Shown: positions 1 to 10,914, counted from the first letter of the stretch. The stretch: 64,000 nt of DNA from Amphritea balenae (GCF_003858655.1 NZ_RQXV01000009.1:1-64000); one strand, 5' to 3'. Program-made: numbers and translations. Notes: generated by a model not told the origin, from the letters alone.

Positions 1-823
1 CAGCGATCTCTTTAGTCAGACCAGCGCCTTCAGAGTCAGTACGTGCAACGATAACACCGTTGTCGATACCCAGTTCAAGGAAAGCGTAACGCAGCGCACG
101 TAGCTTAGCGTGGAAGTCAGCATGAGGTACGGTTACTTTACCGTCCTGGTGACCACACTGCTTCTCATCAGCCACCTGGTTTTCGATCTGAAGGGCACAA
201 GCACCCGCTTCGATCATCTGCTTAGCCATCAGGTAAGTCGCTTCAGCGTTACCGAAACCAGCATCGATATCAGCAACGATAGGCACAACGTGAGTCACGT
301 GGTTATCGATCTGATCCTGAATTTTTGCTTCTGCAGCGGTATCACCGGCTTCACGAGCCGCATCCAGAGCGCGGAAAAGACCGCCTAGTTCACGGGCATC
401 AGCCTGACGCAGGAAAGTGTAAAGTTCTTCAACCAGGTTCGCGACAGTAGTCTTCTCGTGCATAGACTGGTCAGGCAGCGGGCCGAAGTCAGAACGCAGT
501 GCAGCAACCATCCAGCCGGACAGGTACAGGTAACGACGATCTGTTTTGCCACCGAAGTGCTTTTTGATAGAGATCAGCTTTTGCTGACCTACAAAACCAT
601 GCCAGCAACCCAGAGACTGAGTGTACTTGGTTTTATCTTTGTCGAATGCAGCCATGTCAGCACGCATGATGTCTGCAGTGTACTGAGCGATGTCTAAGCC
701 TGTTTTAAATTTATTCTGAGCGCGCATGCGAGCAGCAGATTCTGGGTTGATAGCATCCCAAGGGCTACCAGCAGCATTTTTAGCCGCTGCGATAGTTTCG
801 ATATCTTGATTCAGACTAGACAT
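1..823 (-). CDS. aceA: Isocitrate lyase, N-terminal part (runs off the window)
   Basis: The reading frame starts at the ATG complementary to 821-823 and stays open to base 1, so only about the first 274 residues are present. The enzyme cleaves isocitrate to glyoxylate and succinate in the glyoxylate shunt, which allows growth on acetate and fatty acids. The translated N-terminus (MSSLNQDIETIAAAKNAAGS) and the active-site stretch DEKQCGHQDGK match the long Pseudomonas-type isocitrate lyase of about 530 residues rather than the 434-residue E. coli type; this is a family comparison from memory. An AGAAGGAT Shine-Dalgarno sits seven to eight bases before the ATG. The C-terminal half is outside the window. 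It is the first of several acetate- and propionate-linked genes here (icd, prpE, the ligase operon at 55-60 kb). Confidence 0.93.
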   Translation of the reverse strand, partial: MSSLNQDIETIAAAKNAAGSPWDAINPESAARMRAQNKFKTGLDIAQYTADIMRADMAAFDKDKTKYTQSLGCWHGFVGQQKLISIKKHFGGKTDRRYLYLSGWMVAALRSDFGPLPDQSMHEKTTVANLVEELYTFLRQADARELGGLFRALDAAREAGDTAAEAKIQDQIDNHVTHVVPIVADIDAGFGNAEATYLMAKQMIEAGACALQIENQVADEKQCGHQDGKVTVPHADFHAKLRALRYAFLELGIDNGVIVARTDSEGAGLTKEIA

Positions 824-1315
824 GGTTAATCCTTCTGTTTAATAGCTGATTAAGCGCCATTATTTGTATTAGCTGGCTTTGCTAATTCAGCGGTTTGCAT
901 CTTGCATCAGCAAATTGTCGAAGTGGCTGATACTTAAAAGAAGCACCAATAATGCGGGCTTTACAGAGAGGCTGTCAAAGTATTTTTGTGCAGAGCACAA
1001 TAGCTGTAAATATACTACAAGGCATGAATATAAGCTGATTGTAGTTTTACTACACAAGCTGGCTTGTGTTGCGATGCAGCAAGGCCTTTAATCATCACGC
1101 TTCCAGACTTTGTAGTCGAAAGTCTAACGACTTTCAGGCAGTGGTTAAATAATGCTTTTTACAAAAACAATTGGTTATTAAAAACATTATTTATATTCAG
1201 ATAAAGTATATGAGTCATATCACTACAAAAACATCTGAATCTGGCTTATTAATAAAAATATTAAATATATCTTAAGAAAAGCTTGATAAATCAGGTAGCT
1301 AAGGAGTCTTCGAAC
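824..1315. other. Intergenic region upstream of aceA
   Basis: About 490 bases with no convincing gene. It must hold the aceA promoter and leader. It contains a small perfect hairpin at 1118-1135 (GAAAGTC, loop TAAC, GACTTTC) and an AT-rich stretch from about 1150 to 1290. The short plus-strand frame at 879-1091 lacks a ribosome-binding site and a recognisable product. Confidence 0.5.
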
Positions 1316-1347
1316 AAAAAAAGACTACTGAATAGTAGTCTTTTTAA
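1316..1347 (-). terminator. Intrinsic terminator after roxA
   Basis: GACTACT (1323-1329) pairs with AGTAGTC (1334-1340) around a four-base loop, flanked by A and T runs on both sides, so it could work in both directions. It lies about 75 bases past the roxA stop. A second small inverted repeat (GATCGTT at 1368-1374 with AACGATC at 1380-1386) lies between the stop codon and this terminator. Confidence 0.8.
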
Positions 1348-1418
1348 AGGGGGGATAATTAAACTTTGATCGTTATTGAAACGATCGCGAGTAATTAAAT
1401 GATCTTACAAGGGGGGGC

Positions 1419-2579
1419 TTAATCTTCAAGATAAATTGAGCCCTGATTGTAAAGATCTGCCAGCAGCTGTAATTGCTGTTCTGACCAGCTCCCCTGATTT
1501 ATGACAATAGCAGGATTCTGACAAAGGCTGGTCGCCAAAGCGCAGCTGGTGCCGCAAAGTTTAAAGCAACGGCCATCCGCAAAAAATTGCAGTTCATTAT
1601 CGCCATTCAGGCTATATGAGAATCGAGCACCTTCATTACGCATAAAGTACAGATCGCTTTCATTCAATGCCTGTTGAAGTTGTTCTGCGGTGATGCTCTC
1701 TTCCGGCGCTTGTTCGAGCTCCGGATACTTAGGGTCTGTCACATACTGCCCTAGCCACTGTGCTAACTTAACATCATCTGCCAGGTAGCCGGTAAAGATC
1801 TGACGAACTTTCTCTAACGCGTCAGCGGTGATTTCACCAGAATTATCCTGAAGCTTTAAATCAGGGTCAGTATAGCGGGACTCTGATGTCAGTTTTTCAC
1901 CGACGAAATCGGTAAAGCTACGCATAATTTCAGCATGCGATGGTGCGCGGAAGCCGACCGAATAGGTCATACAGTCATCACTTTCGCCAATACCGTTGTG
2001 ACCTACCTGGGGTGGAATGTAGAGCATATCGCCTGGCTCGAGGATCCAGGTCTCTTCCGGTTCCCAGTCTGGAATAATCATAACTGGCGTATCAGGGCGG
2101 CGTGGAGAGTCCTGATCGAACAGCCCACCAATTTCCCAACGGCGCTTACCCTGGGTTTGAATCAGGAATACATCATAGTTATCGTAATGCGGGCCAACAC
2201 CGCCCCCCTGACTGGCAAAACTGACCATCAGGTCGTCATAACGCCAGTTAGGAATGAAACGGAATTGTTCAACAATATCACTGGCTTCGGGTACCCAGTT
2301 GTCTACCGCTTGCACTAGCAGGGTCCAGTGTGATTCTGGTAGTTCTGCAAACATAGCTTCATCAAACGGGCCTTGCTTCAACTCCCAGTGGTCGCTGTCC
2401 GGCTTCTGAATTACCAGGCGGGATTCGACATCTTCTTCACAAGAGAGTCCGGCTAGCTCATCAGCGCCAACAGGCGCGTCCAGATTAGGGAAGGCGTTAC
2501 GTACTAAGAGTGGTTTCTTTTGCCAGTAATCACGCAGAAATTCTTCAACTGAGATGTCACCAAAAAGGGATTCGCTCAT
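1419..2579 (-). CDS. roxA: Ribosomal protein uL16 arginine 3-hydroxylase (RoxA/YcfD family)
   Basis: A 386-residue JmjC/cupin-fold 2-oxoglutarate and Fe(II)-dependent oxygenase, expected to hydroxylate an arginine of ribosomal protein L16. The iron-binding HxD motif is visible in VGPHYDNYDVF and the distal histidine in IPPQVGHNG. The N-terminus (DYWQKKPLLVRNAFP) is typical of the YcfD group and the length matches the family (about 370-390). The gene starts inside the stop codon of trmJ (ATGA overlap at 2576-2579), so the two are translationally coupled and both act on the translation apparatus. It is followed by a strong hairpin terminator. Confidence 0.9.
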   Translation of the reverse strand: MSESLFGDISVEEFLRDYWQKKPLLVRNAFPNLDAPVGADELAGLSCEEDVESRLVIQKPDSDHWELKQGPFDEAMFAELPESHWTLLVQAVDNWVPEASDIVEQFRFIPNWRYDDLMVSFASQGGGVGPHYDNYDVFLIQTQGKRRWEIGGLFDQDSPRRPDTPVMIIPDWEPEETWILEPGDMLYIPPQVGHNGIGESDDCMTYSVGFRAPSHAEIMRSFTDFVGEKLTSESRYTDPDLKLQDNSGEITADALEKVRQIFTGYLADDVKLAQWLGQYVTDPKYPELEQAPEESITAEQLQQALNESDLYFMRNEGARFSYSLNGDNELQFFADGRCFKLCGTSCALATSLCQNPAIVINQGSWSEQQLQLLADLYNQGSIYLED

Positions 2580-3328
2580 GATTCTGATCCTTTGTTTTCT
2601 GTATCTGGGGTCGCTGTCTTAGCAACCGTTTCGTCAATTGAGGTCAAAATACCGCGTAGCATGTTCAATTCTGTTCGCTCGGGTCGGGAGCGGTTAAAAT
2701 AGCGACGGAGTTTTTCCATCACTTTGCCCTGATGCTGTGGAATGATGAAATTAGTGCCTCGTAGTGCATTTTCCAGGTGCTCATAAAACAGTTCCATATC
2801 CCGGGTCAGAGGGTAGGGTTGTTCCTGCTTTTCATAATCCTGCTTGCTATGTGCCTGCCATATCTCATAACAGACCAGTTGAATGGCTGCAGAGACATTC
2901 AATACCGGGTACTCAGGGTTCGCAGGTATATAAACGTGATAGTTGCACTTTTGAAGTTCGGCGTTGTGCAGTCCCATCGTCTCACGACCAAAAACTATCG
3001 CTACTTTGCCATGCTGGGCTTCACCGACAATTTTCTTTGCACAATCATGGGCATCATAAATCGGTAGGTCAAAAGTACGGTTACGGGCGCTGGTGCCTAT
3101 TACCAGCTGACAATCAGCAATCGCCTCATCCATGGTATCGACAACCACGGCTTTGTCTAACAGGTCTTTTGCACCCGCCGCTCTTGAATCCGCCTCATCA
3201 TCAGGAAATACCCGGGGATCAACCAGATAAAGCTGGCTCAGGCCCATGTTTTTCATCGCCCGGGCAGCTGCTCCGATGTTACCCGGATGGAAAGTGTTGA
3301 TCAGTACGATGCGAATGTTATCAAGCAT
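2576..3328 (-). CDS. trmJ: tRNA (cytidine/uridine-2'-O-)-methyltransferase TrmJ
   Basis: A 250-residue SPOUT-class methyltransferase that 2'-O-methylates position 32 of several tRNAs using S-adenosylmethionine. Visible signatures are the N-terminal NTFHPGNIGAAARAMKNMG, the central IVFGRETMGL and the SPOUT knot region IPANPEYPVLNVSAAI. Length agrees with E. coli TrmJ (246). In many gammaproteobacteria trmJ lies next to iscR; here it is instead the first gene of a two-gene unit with roxA, overlapping it by four bases. About 190 bases of apparently gene-free DNA separate it from the alpha/beta hydrolase upstream. Confidence 0.9.
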   Translation of the reverse strand: MLDNIRIVLINTFHPGNIGAAARAMKNMGLSQLYLVDPRVFPDDEADSRAAGAKDLLDKAVVVDTMDEAIADCQLVIGTSARNRTFDLPIYDAHDCAKKIVGEAQHGKVAIVFGRETMGLHNAELQKCNYHVYIPANPEYPVLNVSAAIQLVCYEIWQAHSKQDYEKQEQPYPLTRDMELFYEHLENALRGTNFIIPQHQGKVMEKLRRYFNRSRPERTELNMLRGILTSIDETVAKTATPDTENKGSES

Positions 3329-3517
3329 GTCAGTGCTGTATCCGTTTTATATAATCTGTCAGCCTGAATAAACAGGCAGCGATTGGGTCGCTAGTGATTT
3401 AATTATTTTCTTTATCAGGCCCTGCAGAGTCTGTAAGGGCATGTTTTTTTTTAAGATCGGGCTTTGTAAGGCTCAACCCTCTCTTCGCTTTGTCTTACTT
3501 ATTGTTAATTGCTCTGG

Positions 3518-4357
3518 CTAGCTTTGTAATCGGGTCACAAAGGTTCGCAGATCATAAACAAATCGATCCCGGTGCCATAGCTGCGGAGAGTGGTCTGAGT
3601 TCTCATAGGTATGCAGGTCGGCTAGGGGAATATTGCGTCTGACGTATTCAGCCACGTCAGCACTATAGAACTGGCTTTCATCGCCATAGATTAGTAGGGC
3701 GGGTACGCAAATCTGAGGCAATACATCGCGGTAGTCTGCGGCTGTCAGGCTTTCCCAGCATTTAACTAAAGGCTCGCTTTCCAAGGTTCGCAGATGTTCG
3801 CGTAGCTGCTGAAACCCGCGGGCATTTTGCTGATAGTTTTCATAGGATTTTCTATTATAACCATTGGCGACTAACTGAAGCAGGCCTTCGGCAAAATCTT
3901 CTCTAAGCTTGCTAATAAAGCGGGTGTTTGCCGCCTGATTAAAATTACCGTAAATGCCGTTATGCCAATGATCATCAGTCACCAGTTTTGGTGATTGATC
4001 GATAATGCAGACGCCGGACAGTTTATCGCAGCCAAAGTCGCGAATATATTGCCACATTGTCAACGCGCCCATTGAGTGGCCAACTAATGTGACATTTTCT
4101 AATTGGTGATACTCGATCAGTTGCTGCAGGTCGCTGGCCATATCACGCACATGGGTGCTGGCGCCTTCTGCTATTTCATGACCACCATGTCCGCGCGCAT
4201 CCCAGCAATAGACTTCGTGTTGATCAGCGAGCTCTGATGCGAAAGGTAGCCAGCCTATAGAGCTTGAGGTCCAGCCATGCAGAAAAATTACAGGTGTCCC
4301 TTTGCCAAGCCTCAGGTAGCGTATGTTGATGCCATCTTTAGATGTTATTTTTTCCAT
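3518..4357 (-). CDS. Alpha/beta hydrolase
   Basis: A 279-residue alpha/beta-hydrolase-fold enzyme. The oxyanion-hole region FLHGWTSSS, the nucleophile elbow GHSMG, the acid in IYGDES and the late histidine in NSDHSPQ give a complete Ser-Asp-His triad. The substrate cannot be told from sequence; the fold includes esterases, haloperoxidases and C-C bond hydrolases. It has no signal peptide, so it is probably cytoplasmic. It lies alone between trmJ and purB, all on the same strand, separated from purB by that gene's terminator. Confidence 0.8.
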   Translation of the reverse strand: MEKITSKDGINIRYLRLGKGTPVIFLHGWTSSSIGWLPFASELADQHEVYCWDARGHGGHEIAEGASTHVRDMASDLQQLIEYHQLENVTLVGHSMGALTMWQYIRDFGCDKLSGVCIIDQSPKLVTDDHWHNGIYGNFNQAANTRFISKLREDFAEGLLQLVANGYNRKSYENYQQNARGFQQLREHLRTLESEPLVKCWESLTAADYRDVLPQICVPALLIYGDESQFYSADVAEYVRRNIPLADLHTYENSDHSPQLWHRDRFVYDLRTFVTRLQS

Positions 4358-4404
4358 AATAACAGTAAGTTACCTGTATTTATTAAAGTATTTATTGAGG
4401 CAAT

Positions 4405-4433
4405 AAAAAAGCAGAGCCAAGGCTCTGCTTTTA
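4405..4433 (-). terminator. Intrinsic terminator after purB
   Basis: GCAGAGCC (4411-4418) and GGCTCTGC (4421-4428) form a tight stem with A and T runs on either side. It is placed 17 bases beyond the purB stop codon. Confidence 0.8.
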
Positions 4434-4449
4434 GTCTAAAGCAATCAGA

Positions 4450-5820
<1,371 letters not shown>

Positions 5821-5853
5821 TTAATACCTGATTGGGTTAAATTTTGAGCGCGA

Positions 5854-5862
5854 ATTATAGCA
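5854..5862 (-). promoter_or_regulatory. Extended -10 promoter element for purB
   Basis: On the minus strand the sequence reads TGCTATAAT, a TGn-TATAAT extended -10, 40 bases before the purB ATG. No good -35 hexamer is visible at the right spacing, which is acceptable for extended -10 promoters. It abuts a long hairpin (AAATGTCGA at 5862-5870 with TCGACATTT at 5890-5898) that may terminate or attenuate hflD read-through. Confidence 0.45.
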
Positions 5863-5918
5863 AATGTCGACGGCGGGGAAAATCTACCCTCGACATTTTT
5901 TAATTATATTTAAGTGTA

Positions 5919-6590
5919 TTAGCGTCGTTTGCTAATTCTTTTGACTGATGGGCGTAAACGGGATTTAAAGAATAGCAGGTGCCAGCGCTTACCGCCCATC
6001 TGTCGCCACAGCATTGCAGCGCGAACACCGGCCAGCAATAGCGCCCTGATTTTCGCTGCATTTTCGGCATTTTGCAGGTGGCGGGGTTCGCCGGTTACCT
6101 GGATGCGAAAGTTAAAAGTACTCAAGGTATCCTGATACAGGCTGGCAATATTTGCGACAACACTTGGATGGGTAAAAACAGCAGGGTTTTCAGTCAGGTC
6201 TGTATCGGCCTCTGCAAAATAGCTGGCCTGTTGTGAGATCTGATCAATACGTTCACCGATTGATTGCAGCAGGTCAGGACGTTTGCTGAGCTTTTTCTCA
6301 AGATGCATTATGCTGAGCCCGTAACGAATCACATCCTGATTCTGCTCAGTGCGGCTTTTATCAAGCAGCTCTTCAAGCCCGCGAAAGCCCAGGCTCAAAT
6401 TGGCAGGCAGGTCATCGGCACCGCCGTAGATCTGCTCTGTGGAGTCTGGATTGGTGACAAAAATACTGGCCAGCGAGGTTTCAAAGCTATTTTGAGGCAC
6501 CATGCCGCGGGTAGCGATCTGTTCTACCAGGCTGGCTGCCTGGAACAGGCCCGCCAGGGCGATCGCCTGTTGATCATTTGCTCGGGACAT
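5919..6590 (-). CDS. hflD: High-frequency-of-lysogenization protein HflD
   Basis: A 223-residue mostly helical protein of the HflD family. In E. coli HflD is a peripheral membrane protein that binds phage lambda CII and lowers its DNA binding; its cellular role is otherwise unclear. The N-terminal AIALAGLFQAASLVEQIA and the central GFRGLEELL are characteristic, and length fits (E. coli 213). It ends with a basic tail (RLRPSVKRISKRR). It starts 13 bases after the mnmA stop, so the two are probably one transcript, as in E. coli and Pseudomonas. Confidence 0.9.
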   Translation of the reverse strand: MSRANDQQAIALAGLFQAASLVEQIATRGMVPQNSFETSLASIFVTNPDSTEQIYGGADDLPANLSLGFRGLEELLDKSRTEQNQDVIRYGLSIMHLEKKLSKRPDLLQSIGERIDQISQQASYFAEADTDLTENPAVFTHPSVVANIASLYQDTLSTFNFRIQVTGEPRHLQNAENAAKIRALLLAGVRAAMLWRQMGGKRWHLLFFKSRLRPSVKRISKRR

Positions 6591-6603
6591 CGTAAGTCGC
6601 TCC

Positions 6604-7704
6604 TTAAGCCTTGCCTGTAGTTTCTATAACGCCGCCGCCCAGGCATATTTCATCCTGATAAATAACAACAGACTGGCCTGGTGTGACAGCCCGTTGGGGC
6701 TCATCAAATTCGATCCGGTAGCCGCCGGTATCCGTCGGATAGATAGTGCAGCCCTGATCGGACTGGCGATAACGTACTTTGGCCCGACACTGCAATGGCA
6801 ACTCAGGTGCTGAGCCATTGATCCAGAAAATATCACTGGCAGCCAGCCAGTTACTAAACAGCAGATCGTGCTGTTTGCCCTGTACTGCTACCAATACATT
6901 GCGTTCAAGGTCTTTTTCAGCAACAAACCAGGGTTCTTCCGGGTAGTTTTTCAATCCGCCAATGCCGAGTCCCTGACGTTGTCCTATGGTGTGGTACATC
7001 AAGCCCTGATGTTTGCCGATAATATCGCCATTAGGGGTTTCAATATTGCCGGGCTGCGCTGGCAGGTACTGTTTAAGGAAGTCTGTGAAGCGTCGCTCAC
7101 CAATGAAACAGATGCCTGTACTGTCTTTCTTGTCATGGGTTACAAGATCGTGTTCTTCAGCCAGTCTCCGAACCTCAGGTTTTTCCAGTTCACCGACAGG
7201 GAAAAGGGTTTGAGACAGTTCATCACTGCCTACCTGATGTAAAAAATAACTCTGATCTTTGTTGTTATCCAGGCCTTTGAGCAGTGCCGCCTGGCCATCA
7301 ATCTGGCCTCTGCGAACATAGTGGCCAGTGGCGATCATGTCTGCGCCCAGTACTCTGGCGTAATCGAGAAAAGCTTTAAACTTTATTTCACGGTTACAGA
7401 GAATATCCGGGTTGGGTGTACGGCCTGCTTTGTATTCTTCAAGGAAATGTTCAAACACATTGTCCCAGTATTCGGCAGCAAAGTTGGCTGTGTGTAATTT
7501 AATACCCAGTTTATCACTGACTGCCTGAGCATCGGTCAGATCATCCATCGCGGTGCAGTAGTCTGTACCATCATCTTCATCCCAGTTTTTCATGAACAGG
7601 CCTTCAACCTGATAACCCTGCTGCTGCAACAGTAGGGCTGAAACGGAGGAATCGACACCGCCGGACATGCCGACAATTACTTTGGTGTTTGTAGGATCAG
7701 ACAT
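6604..7704 (-). CDS. mnmA: tRNA-specific 2-thiouridylase MnmA
   Basis: A 366-residue enzyme that forms 2-thiouridine at the wobble position of tRNA-Lys, -Glu and -Gln, using ATP and sulfur relayed by the Tus proteins. The PP-loop [13 protein letters not shown] lies at the N-terminus. Catalytic cysteines are in [12 protein letters not shown] and [13 protein letters not shown]. Length equals E. coli MnmA (368). It sits between nudJ and hflD in the conserved order. About 120 AT-rich bases separate it from nudJ. Confidence 0.96.
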   Translation of the reverse strand: MSDPTNTKVIVGMSGGVDSSVSALLLQQQGYQVEGLFMKNWDEDDGTDYCTAMDDLTDAQAVSDKLGIKLHTANFAAEYWDNVFEHFLEEYKAGRTPNPDILCNREIKFKAFLDYARVLGADMIATGHYVRRGQIDGQAALLKGLDNNKDQSYFLHQVGSDELSQTLFPVGELEKPEVRRLAEEHDLVTHDKKDSTGICFIGERRFTDFLKQYLPAQPGNIETPNGDIIGKHQGLMYHTIGQRQGLGIGGLKNYPEEPWFVAEKDLERNVLVAVQGKQHDLLFSNWLAASDIFWINGSAPELPLQCRAKVRYRQSDQGCTIYPTDTGGYRIEFDEPQRAVTPGQSVVIYQDEICLGGGVIETTGKA

Positions 7705-7822
7705 GATATGACTGGATGTCCTTTTTAAAATGGTAAAAATATTCAGTAAATCTGAATATTGCGTTTAAATTGCTGAATTTCAATGGCTGATAGAAAATCA
7801 ATCAACAGCATTTAGTTTTAAG

Positions 7823-8278
7823 TTATTGATCCGGCTCGATAATAAAGTCTAATGGATAGCGTCGGCCCGACAGGTAGTCATGAATGCAGCGGGTTACCAT
7901 AGGGCTACGTAACTTATCTGTTTGCTGTTTAAGCTCATCGAGAGTTAACCAGAGGGCCTGCTCGATACCGCTATCTAACGGCTGTTCCGGATCATAGCTT
8001 ACCGGCTCGGCGATAAAGCAGTATCGGTGATAAGTGATGCCATTTGCCGGTGCAGTATAAACATACATGCCCAGCAGGGCTGTGGGCCTGATAGTCCAGC
8101 CGGTTTCTTCCTGGGTTTCTCTTATGGCGGCATCAATAAAGCTTTCGTTTGGCTCAATATGTCCGGCAGGCTGATTAATGACCAGAGAACCTCGGCTAAC
8201 AGACTGCTCTTCAACACATAAAAAGCGTCCGTCACGTTCTACAATTGTTGCCACAGTGGAGTGGGGTGTCCAACGCAT
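7823..8278 (-). CDS. nudJ: Nudix hydrolase NudJ (phosphatase)
   Basis: A 151-residue Nudix protein. E. coli NudJ releases phosphate from nucleoside di- and triphosphates and from HMP pyrophosphate. The Nudix box is visible as GHIEPNESFIDAAIRETQEETGW split across residues of about 40-62, with the essential REtqEE core. I place the start at the ATG at 8278; a GTG codon lies immediately before it. Gene order nudJ–mnmA–hflD–purB matches E. coli, which supports the assignment. The divergent moaE starts 80 bases away, so the gap probably holds promoters for both. Confidence 0.88.
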   Translation of the reverse strand: MRWTPHSTVATIVERDGRFLCVEEQSVSRGSLVINQPAGHIEPNESFIDAAIRETQEETGWTIRPTALLGMYVYTAPANGITYHRYCFIAEPVSYDPEQPLDSGIEQALWLTLDELKQQTDKLRSPMVTRCIHDYLSGRRYPLDFIIEPDQ

Positions 8279-8361
8279 CACAGATTCCGTATATTACACT
8301 TAATTTAAGGTGGCCAACTTTATCATTTATGGCTACGACTTGCTGTAGTTTGGAGTGAACT

Positions 8362-8823
8362 TTGTATAAAGACAGTATTGCGGTACAAACCGAAGATTTT
8401 GATATAGCAGGGCTAACGGCTCAGATTCGGGTTAATGATGCCAGTAACGGTGCGATTGTTACTTTTACAGGTATTGTGCGTGAGATGGCTAGTGGGCCGG
8501 GGCTGGAGGCGATGTACCTGGAGCATTATCCGGGTATGACTGAGAAGGCATTGCAAAAGATTGCAGATCAGGCGCGTGAACGATGGGAGCTGGGGAATAT
8601 TGTTATAGTTCACCGCATAGGTAAGCTGATGCTGAATGAAAATATTGTTTTCATCGGTGTAGGTAGTGCGCACCGGGTTGCTGCTTTTGAAGCTGCTCAG
8701 TTTATTATGGATTACCTTAAACGGGATGCACCTTTTTGGAAAAAAGAGATTACCTCGACCGGTGAGCACTGGGTTGAAGCTAAGCAAACGGATCTGACAG
8801 CAGCGGAAAACTGGAAGAAATAA
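8362..8823 (+). CDS. moaE: Molybdopterin synthase catalytic subunit MoaE
   Basis: A 153-residue MoaE. With thiocarboxylated MoaD it inserts the dithiolene sulfurs into precursor Z to make molybdopterin. The family core GAIVTFTGIVRE and the C-terminal PFWKKEITSTGEHWVEAK, with the catalytic lysines, are intact. The frame opens at a TTG; a GGAG at 8352-8355 lies seven bases before it and no in-frame ATG precedes the conserved domain, so TTG is the likely start. No moaD or other moa gene is in the window, so it is an orphan here, inserted between nudJ and rluE. It converges with rluE, 20 bases apart. Confidence 0.9.
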   Translation: MYKDSIAVQTEDFDIAGLTAQIRVNDASNGAIVTFTGIVREMASGPGLEAMYLEHYPGMTEKALQKIADQARERWELGNIVIVHRIGKLMLNENIVFIGVGSAHRVAAFEAAQFIMDYLKRDAPFWKKEITSTGEHWVEAKQTDLTAAENWKK

Positions 8824-8843
8824 GGCTTCGAACGTTTATTCTG

Positions 8844-9473
8844 TTATCGACGGCGAGTGTTGTTGTTGTTTCGGCGCTTCGCCTGAGAGCTTCTTCTTGG
8901 TTTTTCAGTTGTTTTAGGTGTCGGTGTTGCCAGGTGTACTTCCTCGGTACGAAACTCTCCTGGCTGTAGCTTTTCAATATGCCAGTTGCCGATTGCTGCG
9001 CGGATCAATCGTAACGTTGGAAAGCCTACCGCTGCGGTCATGCGTCGAACCTGGCGGTTTTTACCTTCAGATATTTTTAACTCAAGCCAGCTGGTTGGTT
9101 GATTTTTCCGCTCCCTGATCGGAGGGGTGCGAGGCCAGATAGCGGGTGTTTTAATCGCTCTGGCTTTGGCGGGGCGGGTCCTTCCATCTTTAAGCTCTAC
9201 CCCGGCACGTAATTTTTGCAGCGCGGCGCCCGTAATTTCTCCTTCAACCTGGGCCCAATAGGTTTTCTCAAGCTTGAATTTAGGGTTTGCCAGCTGATGT
9301 TGTAACTGTCCATCACTAGTCAATATAAGCAAGCCCTCGGAATCATAATCAAGCCGGCCTGCTGCGTAGACCCCTTTTTGTTTGATGTAATTTCCCAGCG
9401 TAGGCCGGCCTTCACTATCTGTGAACTGTGTAAGCACTTGAAAAGGTTTGTTAAAAATAATTATTTCAGACAT
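8844..9473 (-). CDS. rluE: 23S rRNA pseudouridine synthase RluE
   Basis: A 209-residue RsuA/RluB/E/F-family pseudouridine synthase; E. coli RluE modifies U2457 of 23S rRNA. The catalytic aspartate lies in AAGRLDYDSEGLLIL, and the downstream GKNRQVRRMTAAVG is the second family signature. There is no N-terminal S4 domain, as expected for RluE. The last 25 or so residues form a basic tail rich in K, R and N (RRNNNNTRRR) that looks like an RNA-binding extension. It is divergent from icd, as in E. coli, which supports the RluE call over RluB or RluF. Confidence 0.88.
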   Translation of the reverse strand: MSEIIIFNKPFQVLTQFTDSEGRPTLGNYIKQKGVYAAGRLDYDSEGLLILTSDGQLQHQLANPKFKLEKTYWAQVEGEITGAALQKLRAGVELKDGRTRPAKARAIKTPAIWPRTPPIRERKNQPTSWLELKISEGKNRQVRRMTAAVGFPTLRLIRAAIGNWHIEKLQPGEFRTEEVHLATPTPKTTEKPRRSSQAKRRNNNNTRRR

Positions 9474-9580
9474 GAATTATAGCGCCGGGCATTGAGGTGG
9501 TAGTGCAAGCGGGCAGGTTATCAGCGTCTATACTGTTTCTGCAAGGTCATATTCTCAGATAAAAAATGGTGGAGCAATCT

Positions 9581-10834
9581 ATGGGATACTCAAATATAAC
9601 AATTCCTGATGGTGGCAAGATCACAGTTAATGACGATAACTCTCTGAGTGTGCCTGATAATCCGGTTGTGCCTTACATAGAAGGCGATGGTATTGGGATC
9701 GATGTTTCTCCCGTCATGATCAAAGTGGTCGATGCAGCTATTGAAAAAGCTTACTCAGGCCAACGAAAAATCGCCTGGATGGAGGTTTATGCCGGAGAGA
9801 AGGCTACGGCGGTTTATGATCAGGATACCTGGCTGCCCGATGAGACACTACAGGCATTTAAGGAATTTGCTGTTGGTATAAAAGGGCCTTTGACTACGCC
9901 GGTTGGGGGCGGTATCAGGTCGCTGAATGTTGCTTTACGACAAGAACTGGACCTGTATGTATGTCAGCGCCCTGTACGTTGGTTCGAAGGGGTGCCAAGC
10001 CCTCTGATAAACCCTGGTGATGTTGATATGGTGATTTATCGTGAAAATTCAGAGGATATTTATGCCGGTGTCGAGTGGCGGGCAGGGTCGCCGGAAGCAG
10101 AGAAAGTTATTCGCTTCCTAAAGGACGAGATGGGTGTAGATAAAATTCGTTTCGAAACCATGTGTGGTATCGGCATTAAGCCTGTATCAGAGGAGGGTAC
10201 TAAGCGACTGGTACGACGTGCCTTGCAGTACGCGGTGGATAATGATCGGGAGTCAGTCACTCTGGTTCATAAAGGCAATATTATGAAATACACAGAAGGG
10301 GCCTTTAAAGATTGGGGTTATGAGTTAGCGCGACAAGAATTTGGTGCTGAGCCCTTTAATGGCGGTCCCTGGATGAGCTTCAAAAACCCATTAACCGATA
10401 GGCAGATTATTGTAAAAGATGTCATTGCTGATGCGATGCTGCAGCAGATCCTGTTAAGGCCGGCAGAATATGATGTGGTGGCCACGCTTAATCTTAATGG
10501 TGATTACATCTCAGATGCACTTGCTGCTGAAGTGGGAGGAATAGGCATTGCGCCAGGGGCTAATCTGTCCGATAAGGTGGCTATTTTTGAAGCGACCCAT
10601 GGCACAGCTCCTAAATATGCGGGTAAGGATATGGTAAATCCTGGCTCTATTATTCTTTCAGCAGAGATGATGTTGCGACATATGGGCTGGTTGGAAGCGG
10701 CTGATCTGATTATTAAAGGGGTTGATGGTGCGATAGCAGCTAAAACAGTAACTTATGATTTTGAGCGTCTAATGGAGGGGGCGACTTTGTTAAGCAGTTC
10801 CGAGTTTGGTGAGGCAGTCATTAGTAAGATGTAG
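9581..10834 (+). CDS. icd: Isocitrate dehydrogenase (NADP+)
   Basis: A 417-residue homodimeric TCA-cycle enzyme that oxidises isocitrate to 2-oxoglutarate. The substrate and phosphorylation-site region [13 protein letters not shown] holds the serine that AceK phosphorylates in E. coli to divert flux to the glyoxylate shunt. [11 protein letters not shown] carries the Lys-Tyr pair that favours NADP+. I choose the ATG at 9581 because GGTGGAG lies just upstream and because MGYSNI matches Pseudomonas and E. coli N-termini; an in-frame ATG at 9566 is less likely. With aceA at the window edge, both branch-point enzymes of the shunt are nearby but not co-transcribed. Confidence 0.96.
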   Translation: MGYSNITIPDGGKITVNDDNSLSVPDNPVVPYIEGDGIGIDVSPVMIKVVDAAIEKAYSGQRKIAWMEVYAGEKATAVYDQDTWLPDETLQAFKEFAVGIKGPLTTPVGGGIRSLNVALRQELDLYVCQRPVRWFEGVPSPLINPGDVDMVIYRENSEDIYAGVEWRAGSPEAEKVIRFLKDEMGVDKIRFETMCGIGIKPVSEEGTKRLVRRALQYAVDNDRESVTLVHKGNIMKYTEGAFKDWGYELARQEFGAEPFNGGPWMSFKNPLTDRQIIVKDVIADAMLQQILLRPAEYDVVATLNLNGDYISDALAAEVGGIGIAPGANLSDKVAIFEATHGTAPKYAGKDMVNPGSIILSAEMMLRHMGWLEAADLIIKGVDGAIAAKTVTYDFERLMEGATLLSSSEFGEAVISKM

Positions 10835-10884
10835 TTAGAGGGTTGGTAATAAAGAGAGTGATTAAAGCTGAGATCAAGAGGCAT

Positions 10885-10914
10885 AAAAAAAGGCCGCCTG
10901 AGCCGCCTTTTTTT
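10885..10914. terminator. Bidirectional terminator between icd and the CspD-like gene
   Basis: AAAAAAAGGC (10885-10894) pairs with GCCTTTTTTT (10905-10914), giving a stem with a T run in both directions. It can end icd on the plus strand and the convergent cold-shock gene on the minus strand. Confidence 0.85.

Noticed and set aside
879-1091. Short plus-strand frame upstream of aceA
   Set aside because: No ribosome-binding site, no recognisable product, and it occupies what must be the aceA leader.
2764-3300. Long open frame antisense to trmJ (178 residues)
   Set aside because: It lies fully within a clear trmJ gene on the other strand and its product has no coherent domain pattern.
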